From: Patiria pectinifera
Taxonomy: Eukaryota; Echinodermata; Asteroidea; Valvatida; Asterinidae
DNA length: 64,000 nt
Assembly (NCBI GenBank): GCA_029964075.1
Contig: CM057133.1
Coordinates: 15,338,699 to 15,402,698, forward strand
Reading direction: 5' to 3'
The position numbers and the translations under genes are program-made. The notes below the pieces were generated by a model, which made no database searches, was not told where the DNA came from, and saw nothing but the letters and a program-made list of their open reading frames with translations. Positions 35,550-45,312 of this stretch are shown here, piece after piece. Position 1 is the first letter of the stretch. Each line of letters starts with the position of its first letter.

Positions 35550-36070
35550 TTAAAGGGAATATCCATCATTTGCTTTTGCTCTAATTTTCAGAAATGGATG
35601 GAATTGGGGGGTTGGAAATATGTAGCAAATATAGTTACACTGACTTTTTTGAGGTTTTGGGTTCAAAAATGCTATAAAAACCAAGAAAAACAATCATTTT
35701 CCTGTAGTCTGGTTCCCTTACTCCATATAAGAAGAAGCAGAGCAGTTTACACACATTGGGGAATTGTAAGGTCAGGGAACCAGTCTAGCTGGCTTGTACC
35801 CGTTCATAGGTGTGTAATCGATTGCAAACAAGTGCGATGGTCAATTGGGGACAGTATTTGAAAAAAGCCAGTTTTTTCCAAAGCTGGTCGGCCGACCAGC
35901 GTTGGAAATTGATACAAAAATACCACTTTTCTTGAAAATGACAGTATACCAGGTGCCATGATTTTACAGGATGCTTTACACTGTCATTCACTAACAGTCC
36001 AGCAAGGTATTTCAAAATGATTTGGTAGTTTTATTTTTTGATGTTTGCAAATGTTGTATTTTCCATTTAA
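35550..36070. mobile_element. TTAA-bordered MITE family I, 521 bp
   Basis: Borders TTAAAGGGAATATCC and TTTCCATTTAA, core GGTCGGCCGACCAGCGTTGG. It matches 16086-16602 over its length and lies between WDR91 and RAB28. Confidence 0.7.
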
Positions 36071-36234
36071 GAAAGATATTTGGCTATAGGGCATTGCAGA
36101 CTTGTCCTTTGAAAAAATATAGGTAGAATGACAAGCAATTTGCAAAATTTAAAAATGGCTGCCAATGCTTGTTATTCTACCTATATTTTTTCAAAGAACA
36201 AATCTGTGATGGCCCTGTAGCCAAATATCTTTCT
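36071..36234. mobile_element. 165-bp foldback element
   Basis: GAAAGATATTTGGCTATAGG at the left is mirrored by a right end finishing CCAAATATCTTTC, and tgaaaaaatataggtagaat by attctacctatattttttca. The loop is about 35 bp. It abuts the right TTAA of the preceding element. Confidence 0.7.
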
Positions 36235-36615
36235 CGTGACATACTCTGATTGTGTGCCAAATGCCATGCTTGTATCATTAAAGGCACAATCTCATCACCT
36301 ATCTGCAGTAATAAGTAGTCACAGCAGTGATTATCAAAACACCCCTGGCCGGCCGGTGGAGTGGTCTGTTAAAGCAATCTTTTTCATTAGAATGAATACA
36401 TTTGGTTTTCTCAGGTACTGATATATAAATTCCTTCTCTGAGCTCCTATGGAACTATAACTGTAGTCGAAAATGATTGGGGAGTAAAAAATGACAATCAC
36501 AGAAGATAAAACCTTTTATACAGCAACTGTATAAATCCCGTCATCTGATAACCGATGGCAGATTTGATGTCCAGTGGGCACTAGGGGACAAATATTTTGT
36601 CCCTTCTTTTTAAAA

Positions 36616-36788
36616 CAGGGGTGTGAGTGACTACTGATAAAAATAGCTGAAAACAGCTGAAAAAGGTGTAAAAAAGCTGAATTTTGGAAATCTCCTATAC
36701 TTTTGTACACAGCAAGTGAGGGAAAAAAGCTGAAATCCAAAACAACAAAAGCTGAAATCAGCTAAAAAGCTGAGATTTCACACCCCTG
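36616..36788. mobile_element. CAGGGGTGTGA-ended element, copy 1 (173 bp)
   Basis: Inverted ends CAGGGGTGTGA / TCACACCCCTG, flanked on each side by tttaaaa. The interior repeats the word agctgaaa. A second copy lies 78 bp downstream in the same orientation. CAGGGG-type ends and a 7-8 bp duplication suggest a hAT derivative (tentative). Confidence 0.65.
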
Positions 36789-36865
36789 TTTAAAATTGGA
36801 CAATTTTCACTTTGTCAGCTAATTAAGTGCTGCCCTGTGCTTGTGGTACTTTTCGGTGATTCAAG

Positions 36866-37041
36866 CAGGGGTGTGAGTGACCACAGATAAAAATAGCTGA
36901 ACACAGCTGAAAAAGGTGTAAAAAAAGCTGAACTTTGGAAAATCTCCTATACTTTTGTACACAGAAAGTGAGGGAAAAAAGCTGAAATCCAAGACAAAAA
37001 AAAGCTGAAATCAGCTTTAAAGCTGAGATTTCACACCCCTG
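36866..37041. mobile_element. CAGGGGTGTGA-ended element, copy 2 (176 bp)
   Basis: About 90% like copy 1 by eye, with the same ends and the same agctgaaa words. Flanks tgattcaag and tgattgact are only partly alike. The spacer between copies is unrelated, so this is two insertions, not a simple tandem duplication. Confidence 0.65.
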
Positions 37042-37759
37042 TGATTGACTACAATAAACCAGCACATGCTTTTAAAAAACTGCTGCATCAATGTAGTGCT
37101 TGTTCACATACAAATTTGTATAACTAATCAGAACACGTGCTTGTCAAACGTTCCTAAATAGAATGCTGCTTGGATAGAAATACCTCCAATAAAACAACTT
37201 TCATCCAAATAGAGGAGCATAAATATTGAACTGATGTCAAGCCCGCGGGAAAGGAGGGGGGGGGGCAGGGTTCTGTGGGTGCTGCAGCACCCCCAACTTT
37301 TTTAAGTTTTTGGATGGGGGTGCTGGAATACAGTGGAGCACCTTTATGACAAGGTCACTGGGACTTTACAAATTACCTTGTTATAACAGGTACCTTGTAT
37401 TATCAGTAATGGAAAACAAAGAAAAACAAAGACTTGGGACCTACAATTTTCCTTGTTGTAACTTGTAAGCAGGATGTTGTATTAACATTGCTCTTCCTAT
37501 CAGGGCTCGACTGTATACAAAGCACCCCTACCCCTGGCAAAAATGTGTTCCAGCACCACCTGGAAAAAATGTGTTCCAGTGGGCTTGACAGATGTCTGGA
37601 GTCAACACCCCCCTCTCCCCCCTCCCCCCGGAAATCCTGCATACAGGCCTGACTAACCTACTTGTAACTATAAGCAATAAATAAGGAAATTTATATACCA
37701 GGAGGGTGTAGTCGAGTTAAGTATTGGAGTTCTAATTACAGTTAAAAACAAACTACCTC

Positions 37760-38318
37760 GGTATTAAAGCCAGATTTCATCATTTGTAGCTATCCAAAAA
37801 GTAACTGGCGTAATTATTGTTGAAAAACATACTTGGTTGAAAGATAGTAAGGGAACTAAACTCCCTGTGAAGTTATTCTTTCTGGCAAGCTGTCATTTTG
37901 AAGTAATCAATGAAAGAAGGCCTTTCCAACGGTGCGTCTCAAAAAGCACCGTAGGAAATTCAAAGTAGTAGTTTGTTTTGTTATTTGGCGAAGCGTGCGT
38001 AAGCATAAGCACGACGCACACGCGCGCGCGGTGGCTATAAATCGTCGGATCAGTGCACGACATCACATAGCTGCATTCAGCTCTGTGAGAACGCGTCTCG
38101 GACGCTGGATTCAGGCCCAATTCAAAACATGATTCAGCAACTTTTGATTTGAAATCGAGATCCTAGAATGTTTTTTTTCCTTGAAAAATGCAGGTGAAGC
38201 TGAGCTGAAACTTCATCAGATTGGTTGTTCAGCATCCTTCTTCACATATTGAGCACTTCTGTTGCTTCAAACGAACAATATGCACACATTACAAATGATG
38301 GACTATACCTTTAATGGA
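37760..38318. mobile_element. repeat family K, copy 1
   Basis: Contains ctttctggcaagctgtcatttt, ggcgaagcgtgcgtaagc, gatcagtgcacgacatcac, gattcaggcccaattcaaaacatgattcagcaa and the terminus tacaaatgatggactatacctttaa. It matches 61968-62533 inverted. No ORF. A tRNA- or box-like head is not evident, so a DNA transposon is more likely than a SINE. Confidence 0.65.
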
Positions 38319-38394
38319 TAGTTACCACCAGTTTATGTCAGTGTTGTAGTTCAGTCCTCACAAGTCATTGGTAATCCATCCAGTCTGGCATCAA

Positions 38395-39035
38395 GACATA
38401 GACTAGCCCAGGTTGGACGACGTCTTCATTGCATTGCAACTGACGTCCAGGGTATAAATTCTACCACCATAGCGAAAAAAATTATAACACATTTTAAAAA
38501 TATTTTTACCAGACGGAGGAAGCTGAAATTTCGCTTACATATTCCTTGTGTCCAGAATTGTACTTAAGCTGGGTTAAGGAACTGCAAATATGTCCGCGGG
38601 CGGCGTGTTTACCAAAAATAAACCGCAAGTTCTACGCTTTCGTTGAAAACGTTTTCAGTACGGACTCCCCGCGTGAAGACGTACACGCGCGTGCCGTTTG
38701 CTGCCGTTTGCTGCTGTGGCGGCTGCGGGCTAGGTGTGCATGCACGCGCGCGCGTAATCTTCATACGGGGAGTTCGTACTGAAATGTTTCAACGAAAGCG
38801 TGGGATTGGGGTTTATTTTCGGTAAACACACTGCCCGCGGACATATTTGAGTTCCTAAACCCAGCGCAGGTACAATTCTGGACAAAAGGAATATGTACAT
38901 GAAATTTCAGCTTCCTTTGTCAGGTAAAAATATGCAAAAAATGTGTTATAATTTTTTTCGCTATGGCAGGAGAGATTCATACCCTGGACTCTGTTGCGTG
39001 TACACAACGGAGTCCAACCTGGGTTAGACATAGAC
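38395..39035. mobile_element. 623-bp foldback element with perfect 9-bp duplication
   Basis: Element 38404-39026 is flanked by identical gacatagac (38395-38403 and 39027-39035). Ends TAGCCCAGGTTGGAC / GTCCAACCTGGGTTA. The arms are about 290 bp (atgtccgcggg / cccgcggacat; agtacggactcccc / ggggagttcgtact). The terminal sequence differs from the TACTCC family although the duplication length is equal. Non-coding. Confidence 0.75.
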
Positions 39036-39175
39036 AAACTATCCCCTACTGTTACGTGTACTTGAGACCCGACTTAAACAGAGTCGTGTCCATCGCAAGT
39101 CCATCACACGTCCTTCAGTCTAGAGTCTAGTCACAATTTATACAAACAAACTCTGACAAAAGAATTCCACAGTTG

Positions 39176-39181
39176 TTTATT
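39176..39181 (-). promoter_or_regulatory. RAB28: candidate RAB28 polyadenylation signal
   Basis: AATAAA on the minus strand (TTTATT as given), about 560 nt beyond the RAB28 stop. It is the first exact signal I noticed on that side. Confidence 0.35.
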
Positions 39182-39738
39182 CCCTGTTACTTGTGACTGG
39201 ACTTGTGAAAGGACTCGCGTTTTTCCTTTGACCAGACTTGGGACAGACTTGTGATGGACTGGACCACAACACTGCTGACTCGCGATTGATTTGTGATGGA
39301 CTTCGCGTATTGCCCTGGTTTTGCACCATGCCCTGTGACCTCCATCTTACCATGAACTCCGAGAAGAATTTGTGCAAGATTTCTCTATGGTAGAGGGAAC
39401 CACAATGTGCCTGTTTGATCAGAAACACTTTCACATGCAGTCAAAAATGAACAAAAAAAATCAACGACAGTGTTCTGCAGACCGGGTTTTCAAACCCCAT
39501 TCCAAGTGGATGGATTCTCTTTGAGATAACAGCACTCTTTGAAGTCCAGTTGCTTAGAGCAGCACCAAAGTCAGTAGGCTTCCTCTTATCTGCAGACACA
39601 AGCAATCCCACCGCTGACACCGATAGTAAATTTCACATGTAAAGGTGACAGGCAACCACGACCAACCGATGTCGAAAGTCTGTTTGTACGTGGGGAAAGC
39701 ACAAGTCTTTCGTTCTTGGCAGTGCGCTTCAACAAGCA

Positions 39739-42700
39739 TCACATAACAGAGCACATGGAGCTCCTTGTCTGATTGGTTGGGGGTCTCGGTAACGGATCGT
39801 TGTAGTTAACGACCTCAGCTTTGACGACCCTCTGTTGATGCCAAAGGTTAAGGGAAAGCAATCATCACTTTGGATGTTTTCTGTGCACCAGTTTTACAAT
39901 TAAAGTTTGGAAACAAGAAAACTGTTTCTTTTTGAATTAGACAACTTTACTTGGAAAAGGATACGTTTGCTTGTTCCATTTCAGACCTCGATAGTTTGAC
40001 ACCAAGGATTTCTGCTGCTATCTTCTGGAAACACAGGTCAACCTGTAGAAGATAAATGAAAAAAAAAGAAGTTTTCTTTTCTGTTTCTCTTACTGGAGAA
40101 GATCAAAGATATTCCTATCTGAGAGTGTATTTTGAAAATGAAAGCAAGTTCATGCTACACACAGACCAAAATATAAAGCCAGGTCCACAAGTTGGTGCCT
40201 CCATCCATTGACATATGTATTGAATAGCAGATGATCCTGGACAATGTCGGTAAATAGGAAGCGCACTTCTTGCACCATATATTGCTGGCAGACGGACCAC
40301 TTTTCTGACAGGATGACGATTTTGCCAACAAAAACGATCAATGGGGGTTGACACCTCCCTCCCAAACCATTTGCCCCCTCCCCCCACCCCCATTGAGCAT
40401 TCAATACGTACTGTGTCCCCAGTCTTTGCAGACACAAAATGGCTGGAGAAGCTATGTTCCTGTACCATCCGCTGGTGTTTATCAGCCTTCACTGCCCGCA
40501 TGTGTTCTAGGTCCACTGAGGAAACCAAATGTAACATGTGATTAGAACACAACTTATAAACATGTACATATATAGTGTGTAATCAGGCTTGACTATAACA
40601 CATCTGGCACAGGGAGTTGAAGAATACAAAATAACAAAATATGGAACTACATACATGTAGGCAATGGGGAAAAATATAGGCAATGGAAAAATTGCATTGA
40701 TGCATTTCCTGAGCTATGTTTTTGTACTCACTCTTGTTTGCGACCAGCGCTATGTGAGGGTAATGCTCTTGATCCTTGAATACTTCCTTGATTTTCAAAT
40801 ACCAGTCCTCAACATTCTCAAAGCTGTTGTAGCTTGTGATGTCGTACACCAGGAGCACACCCTGTGGAATAAAGAAACACAAAAACATCCATTTTAGACT
40901 GGAGTTCGCTGATTGATAGATTACCTCAAACTTGTAAATGTCTTTCTGTGATTCAAACATTTATTTAATAACACATATACAGTTTTGCTGTTTGAAGAAG
41001 TACTAGTGACCAAAAGGTGAGAGAATTTAGCCCTCTGCGGTGACTGTTCAAAAGTGACTGTGCAAGCCATAATTTGTTTAGCTTTGGTCAAGGTGTTCGA
41101 CGATACTGTCCGATGATTGATGGTGGGCTGCTAGAATAAACAGTACCCACGCTTTATATAATAATTTGGGAGACTAATCATCCTTACTCGCAGCTGGTAT
41201 GCTGAATTGGTGAAGGCACCTCGGTCACATCGACCCATATGTGACCCACAGCCTGAGATCAAAGTGTTTGATTTTCCGGAGAAACCCCGACGCACAACTC
41301 TACTCACATGTGATTTTTATGCACTCACACGTACTGTGCAAAGCGCAAACAGTGACCTCACGCGGCTAGGCTACAATATGCAAATCAGTTGGTGCTGGTC
41401 GAATACTTTAGAACAAGGCAGTTTTTGTTGTTTTGTCGCTGGATCTATATTGAGTTATATTTGGTCTGCAGACTCCAAACTTGTTGGAGAATGTAGCCAC
41501 ACTATCCAGCTCTCTGTCCATGTAAAATATGAGCCTCCACGACTCGAGTACTGAATGATAATCTCATCTTTATTCGCATGCGAGGTCTTCCCTGGAAATC
41601 CAGGGACAAAAATAAAGAAAAACATAAGCCAAGGCGCACAATTGTTCCAAGGCACAAACCTATTTTCGTATTGTAGCCTAGCCGCGTGAGGTCGCCGTTC
41701 GCGCTTTGTACAGTACGTGCAAAGCGCACGGCTACTGTTTATAGCGACCGACCATCAATCGTCGGACACTATCGTCGAACACCTTGACCAAGGCTATAGG
41801 TTGTTGTGTCCTCACCTTAGCTCCATAGACATAGTTGTCCAGCATTTTACCGCCGAGAGTCTGTCCCCCAATGTCCCACACCTGTAGTGTTACATGAGTG
41901 TCATCTGTCAAAGTGAAGAAAAAAAATGAATAGGAAAGCATTTGTAAATAACAATGTCACTTAGAAACTGCAATGACTTTGGGCATGAACCCTGGCTACA
42001 CGGTATATGGTTTATGGCTTCTGATTAGTGCCCTTGAACAAGCTGGGGGAGGTCGTGGGTTCGATTCCCACCCGAGTGATTTTTTCCAACTTTCACTCGA
42101 GAGGTAACACACTGAGTATAAAGTGTTTAAACATCAGTGTGAAGGGAAAAAAACCTAATTTGAAGCTGGGGGAATGCCAACATAGGGATGGGTTGCTAGA
42201 GTGTGTGGCATAGTCTTCCAGAGGTCGCAGGTTCAAATCCCCCTCAAGTCAATTATTTTGTTCAACCTTATAATTAACAAAAAAATATGTAATGGAGAAG
42301 CCCAGGCCCAGTCTGATAAATGATGAATGAATTAACAAATACCAGCCTTTTTTTCCTACAGACACTGTTTGAACCGGTACTTTCAATAGCCCTAACCCAA
42401 AGGCCCCTTGTGCTAGGAACCATCCTCAATCCTGCAAAATCTTCCAATTGCCTACATGTAAAAATTTGATTCATCATTCAGCCTCAATCCTTCAAAATCA
42501 TCCGTTACTTTCTTGAACTTAATCAGTGGAAGGGTGACCACTGCCTCAATCCTTAAAAATCCTCCGACTCACTTTTTTTTTACACATGTTGGATCAGTGC
42601 GGATGATATCCAGAAGCAGTGTGGATGATATCTAATTCATGCATGGCTAAATTTGAAACATCACATAGCATTTTTGGTTCCTTGAAAAGTCCTTCCAAGT

Positions 42701-44340
42701 TATGTAGGTTCCCTAATTAGCGATCTAGGCATTCTGCTGCAAGACGAAAGTTACGTGTACAGGTAACATGGGGAGGTCTATTTAACCCTAACCACCCCCA
42801 ACCCATCAAAATCCAACTGCACGTTTTGTTGGAGTGAGGACTGCACTAGTAAACTGGTAAATCAGAGTCCAATAGTTAAGCCCGGTTTAGAGTCGGTCCC
42901 GCGATGATAAACATCCAACGCGGATGGTCGCTGAAGCCCTTTTCAGGCAGTTCATAGTCCGAAAAGGTGACACATCTTAGGCCAAACAAAGAGTCTCCGG
43001 TTTCTGGTATGGAGCTGAAAAAGACCTTTTTTTTTTGCCGGCCAGCATATGGCTACGGCTGACGTACCAGAAACTGGAGACTTTTTTTTTTTTGGGCCCT
43101 ATTGCTGATCGAAAATGATACAAGGTGCTCTACAATTCTCACCTCCTATTATTATCCTCTTGAGAAAGAAGTCCAGACCGACAGTCTGTTGATACTGCTT
43201 GCCAAACTGGTCCTGCGAGTATCTGGTGGCCAGAGATGTCTGGAAAGAAAACGAGTGAAACTGCTGATGTTCACTTAAACTCTGACGAAACTAGAAACAT
43301 TAAGACCTATTTTAATAGAGGGTATTTATAAAGCGCACATATCTACCAGGACTGGTGCTCAAGGCGCTACACCATTATTACCCCTGTTCATTGGGCCCAT
43401 GAAACATTCCAAATACCATCACAGCTCCCAAGGGAGTGTACAGCTCGATGCAGCCTGTTAGGCGCACGGAAGCTAATTCAATCACAATATAAACCATCTC
43501 TGCCCTCACAGGTACCCATTTACTCCTGGGTGGAGAGAAGCAATGAGTGACAAAGTGCCTTGCCCAAGGGCACACGCACCATGACCCCAGGCTGGACTCG
43601 AACCCACAACCTGCAGCTTTACCCGCAGACCACGAATCCAATGTCCTTAACCACGAGGCCACAGCACTGCCCCTATAGTATTGTATAAGAAGTTGTATTA
43701 GAAGTTGTTGGATTTAAAGACTCACCACATGACCAACTTGTAAAGTATTTAGTCTTGGAAACAGAGGTCAAATATACCTGTAATATTTAGAGCCACACAG
43801 CTCCATGTATGCGTGGACAATTCCTGAAAAGTTGTGTTCTCAATTTTGAAATCTACATTGTAGACCGTTTGTTTTCACTTGACTTTCACAACAGAACTTA
43901 ATCACCTGGTGAATAACCAGGAAAAATTGAATTCCGTACGGTTTTGAGAGTTTGTCCAAACTGACTGCAGAATTTTTCTCGAGGTCAGGGGCCATGCACA
44001 TTTGGCCTTTTGATTATCCCGAGTTATTAAACAGATACGTTATTTCAATAGTGAAGATCAGGTGAAAATAACAATTGAGACTTCAAATTCAGGGAACGCA
44101 TTGTTTCAGGAAATTTAGTACGCATCACACTGTGTGGACTAAAGAGCAACGAAGTCCAGTACCTCAGACATATTTATGAGGCTATTGGCTCTGTCATACA
44201 CTCCCTGATAGATTCGGCAGGATCTGGAAGTGTTAAGGTTCAAATTAAGATGGGTTTACCTTTCCAGAAGCACCGTCTCCCAGTATGACAATCTTCAGCT
44301 GCTGCTCGCGCTGAGGTCCCTCGCCTTCCGAGTCAGACAT
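39739..44340 (-). CDS. RAB28: Ras-related protein Rab-28, complete 7-exon gene
   Basis: RAB28 is a divergent small GTPase associated with cilia and intraflagellar-transport/BBSome traffic, and in people with cone-rod dystrophy. Exons 5' to 3': 44260-44340, 43143-43239, 41816-41904, 40732-40861, 40412-40515, 39965-40042, 39739-39831. Together 672 nt, 223 residues plus TGA (human 221); all phases agree. Motifs: P-loop GDGASGKT 21-28; WDIGGQT with Q74; NKMD 131-134; SAKTG 161-165; C-terminal CaaX CSVM 220-223, the final Met favouring farnesylation. The start [20 protein letters not shown] matches the family N-terminus. Intron 6 (39832-39964) has U12-type signals. It is upstream of WDR91 on the same strand, 5 kb away. 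Confidence 0.95.
39832..39964 (-). other. RAB28: U12-type GT-AG intron (RAB28 intron 6)
   Basis: On the minus strand the donor is AAC|GTATCCTTTT, a full minor-class consensus. The 3' end has TTCCCTTAAC with the branch adenine near 39848, 17 nt before AG|AGG. At 133 nt it is short. Retention would add VSFSK and stop, removing the last exon and its CaaX box. Confidence 0.85.
42025..42290 (+). mobile_element. tRNA-derived SINE pair
   Basis: Two B-box-like sequences, ggtcgtgggttcgattccc (42050) and ggtcgcaggttcaaatccc (42223), each precede an AT-rich tail. They look like two heads of a tRNA-derived SINE or a dimer. Intronic in RAB28, antisense. Confidence 0.5.
42420..42575. repeat. CCTCAATCCTGCAAAATC repeat, third locus
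   Basis: Three phrases of the form cctcaatcctkcaaaatc lie at about 42424, 42482 and 42545, with gtgaccactgcctcaatcc as in the WDR91 copies at 22345-22925. Confidence 0.55.
42977..43101. mobile_element. GGCCAA-ended foldback family, copy B (short)
   Basis: Ends ttaggccaaacaaagagtctccggtttctggtatg and cgtaccagaaactggagac, T-tract, gggccc; the interior is almost gone. It ends about 40 bp from RAB28 exon 2, just beyond its 5' splice site in intron 2. Confidence 0.7.
43318..43680 (-). mobile_element. tRNA-derived SINE, copy C
   Basis: Matches copy B (28752-29130) nearly throughout: ggttgtgggttcgagtcc, ttgggcaaggcactttgtc, aggagtaaatgggtacctgtgag, and a gcgctttataaa tail. It lies in RAB28 intron 1, sense to the gene. 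Confidence 0.85.
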
Positions 44341-44738
44341 CTTTGTCAGTTTTTGTCAGGTTCCAAATTTCAAAGGAGAAATGCTTAAAACGACTCACAA
44401 CTTAGAGCAACTGGCACATGCGCCAATTCTTTTTAGGCTGTCCACGGGGTTTTCAAAACTAATTTTAAGGTATCGTTCAAATCATCGCTGCAGATATGAG
44501 AAAATTATAATAGGGCTCTGTCTGTGACGCTCCTCATGGAGGGCTCAGGTCGTACCATCAGGCAGCACCAAGCATCTCAAGTACAAATTTGACATTTTAT
44601 GTTTACAGTGTGAGAGAGCCAAAGACAGTTGTTTCTACATGCTGAGTTTCATCCACCGCACGATCTGCAAGGCAAATACAAGAAAGACAGATTCAATGGA
44701 TTTGGAGCCAAACTCAAAACTGCAACTGTTCCATAGTG

Positions 44739-44940
44739 GAGTGTCATGGCCTGGCGGTTAAGAGCACTGGAACGGAATCATGCTCTGGTGTTTCAGAGGC
44801 AGCAGAATGTGGGTTGGGGCCCGGGTCTGGACACTTGTGCCCTTAAGCAAGGCACTTAACCATTATTGTTTCGTCCTTCGGATGTGACGTACATCTACAT
44901 GTAAAGCCGTATGTCCCGTGTACCTAGGCCAGGATGTGTA
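44739..44940 (+). mobile_element. tRNA-derived SINE, plus orientation
   Basis: tggcctggcggttaagagc (A-box region), gtgggttggggcccgggtct (B-box position), then cttaagcaaggcacttaacc and ttgtttcgtccttcgg. It lies about 400 bp upstream of the RAB28 start codon. Confidence 0.65.
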
Positions 44941-44984
44941 ATACATGAAAATTGAAGTGACGTCATGATGATATCATCATGGGT

Positions 44985-45150
44985 CACGTGACGTCACGTT
45001 TAAGATTAACATATTTAATCTTTAAAAATCAATATAAAATCAACCGTGAGATACCTGAACTTGATTTTTGCGGGAATTGATAGAATAATCCTGGGTTTTC
45101 ATTTTTGATCATGTGCAAAATCATGTGACCCTTCCTTCCGGGTGAAACCG
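44985..45150. repeat. repeat flanking the LINE, left copy
   Basis: aaaatcaatataaaatcaa, gaataatcc, tttttgat and aatcatgtgacccttccttc recur in the same order and orientation at 49800-49965 on the other side of the LINE. Nature unknown. Confidence 0.5.
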
Positions 45151-45312
45151 GAAGTGCCTTCTAATTAAAAAATTGGTAAAAGATGTGAACTTGCTTTTAA
45201 CGATGTATGCTCTGGCAAAGTTGTTCTTCACAGAAACATTTGTGGTGACGTCATAAAATGTTAGAGCGCCCTCTTGCAGCAGGTTGAAAAATGTTCAAAA
45301 TGAATCCCTGAA

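Noticed and set aside
39947..39964. VSFSK as the true C-terminus of RAB28
   Set aside because: A conserved downstream exon ([11 protein letters not shown] ... CSVM) and perfect minor-intron signals show this is intronic; kept only as a retention product.
40115..40411. Extension of the RAB28 exon 5 frame to a 145-codon ORF
   Set aside because: Beyond the GTACGT donor the frame loses RAB similarity, and exon 6 continues the family sequence.
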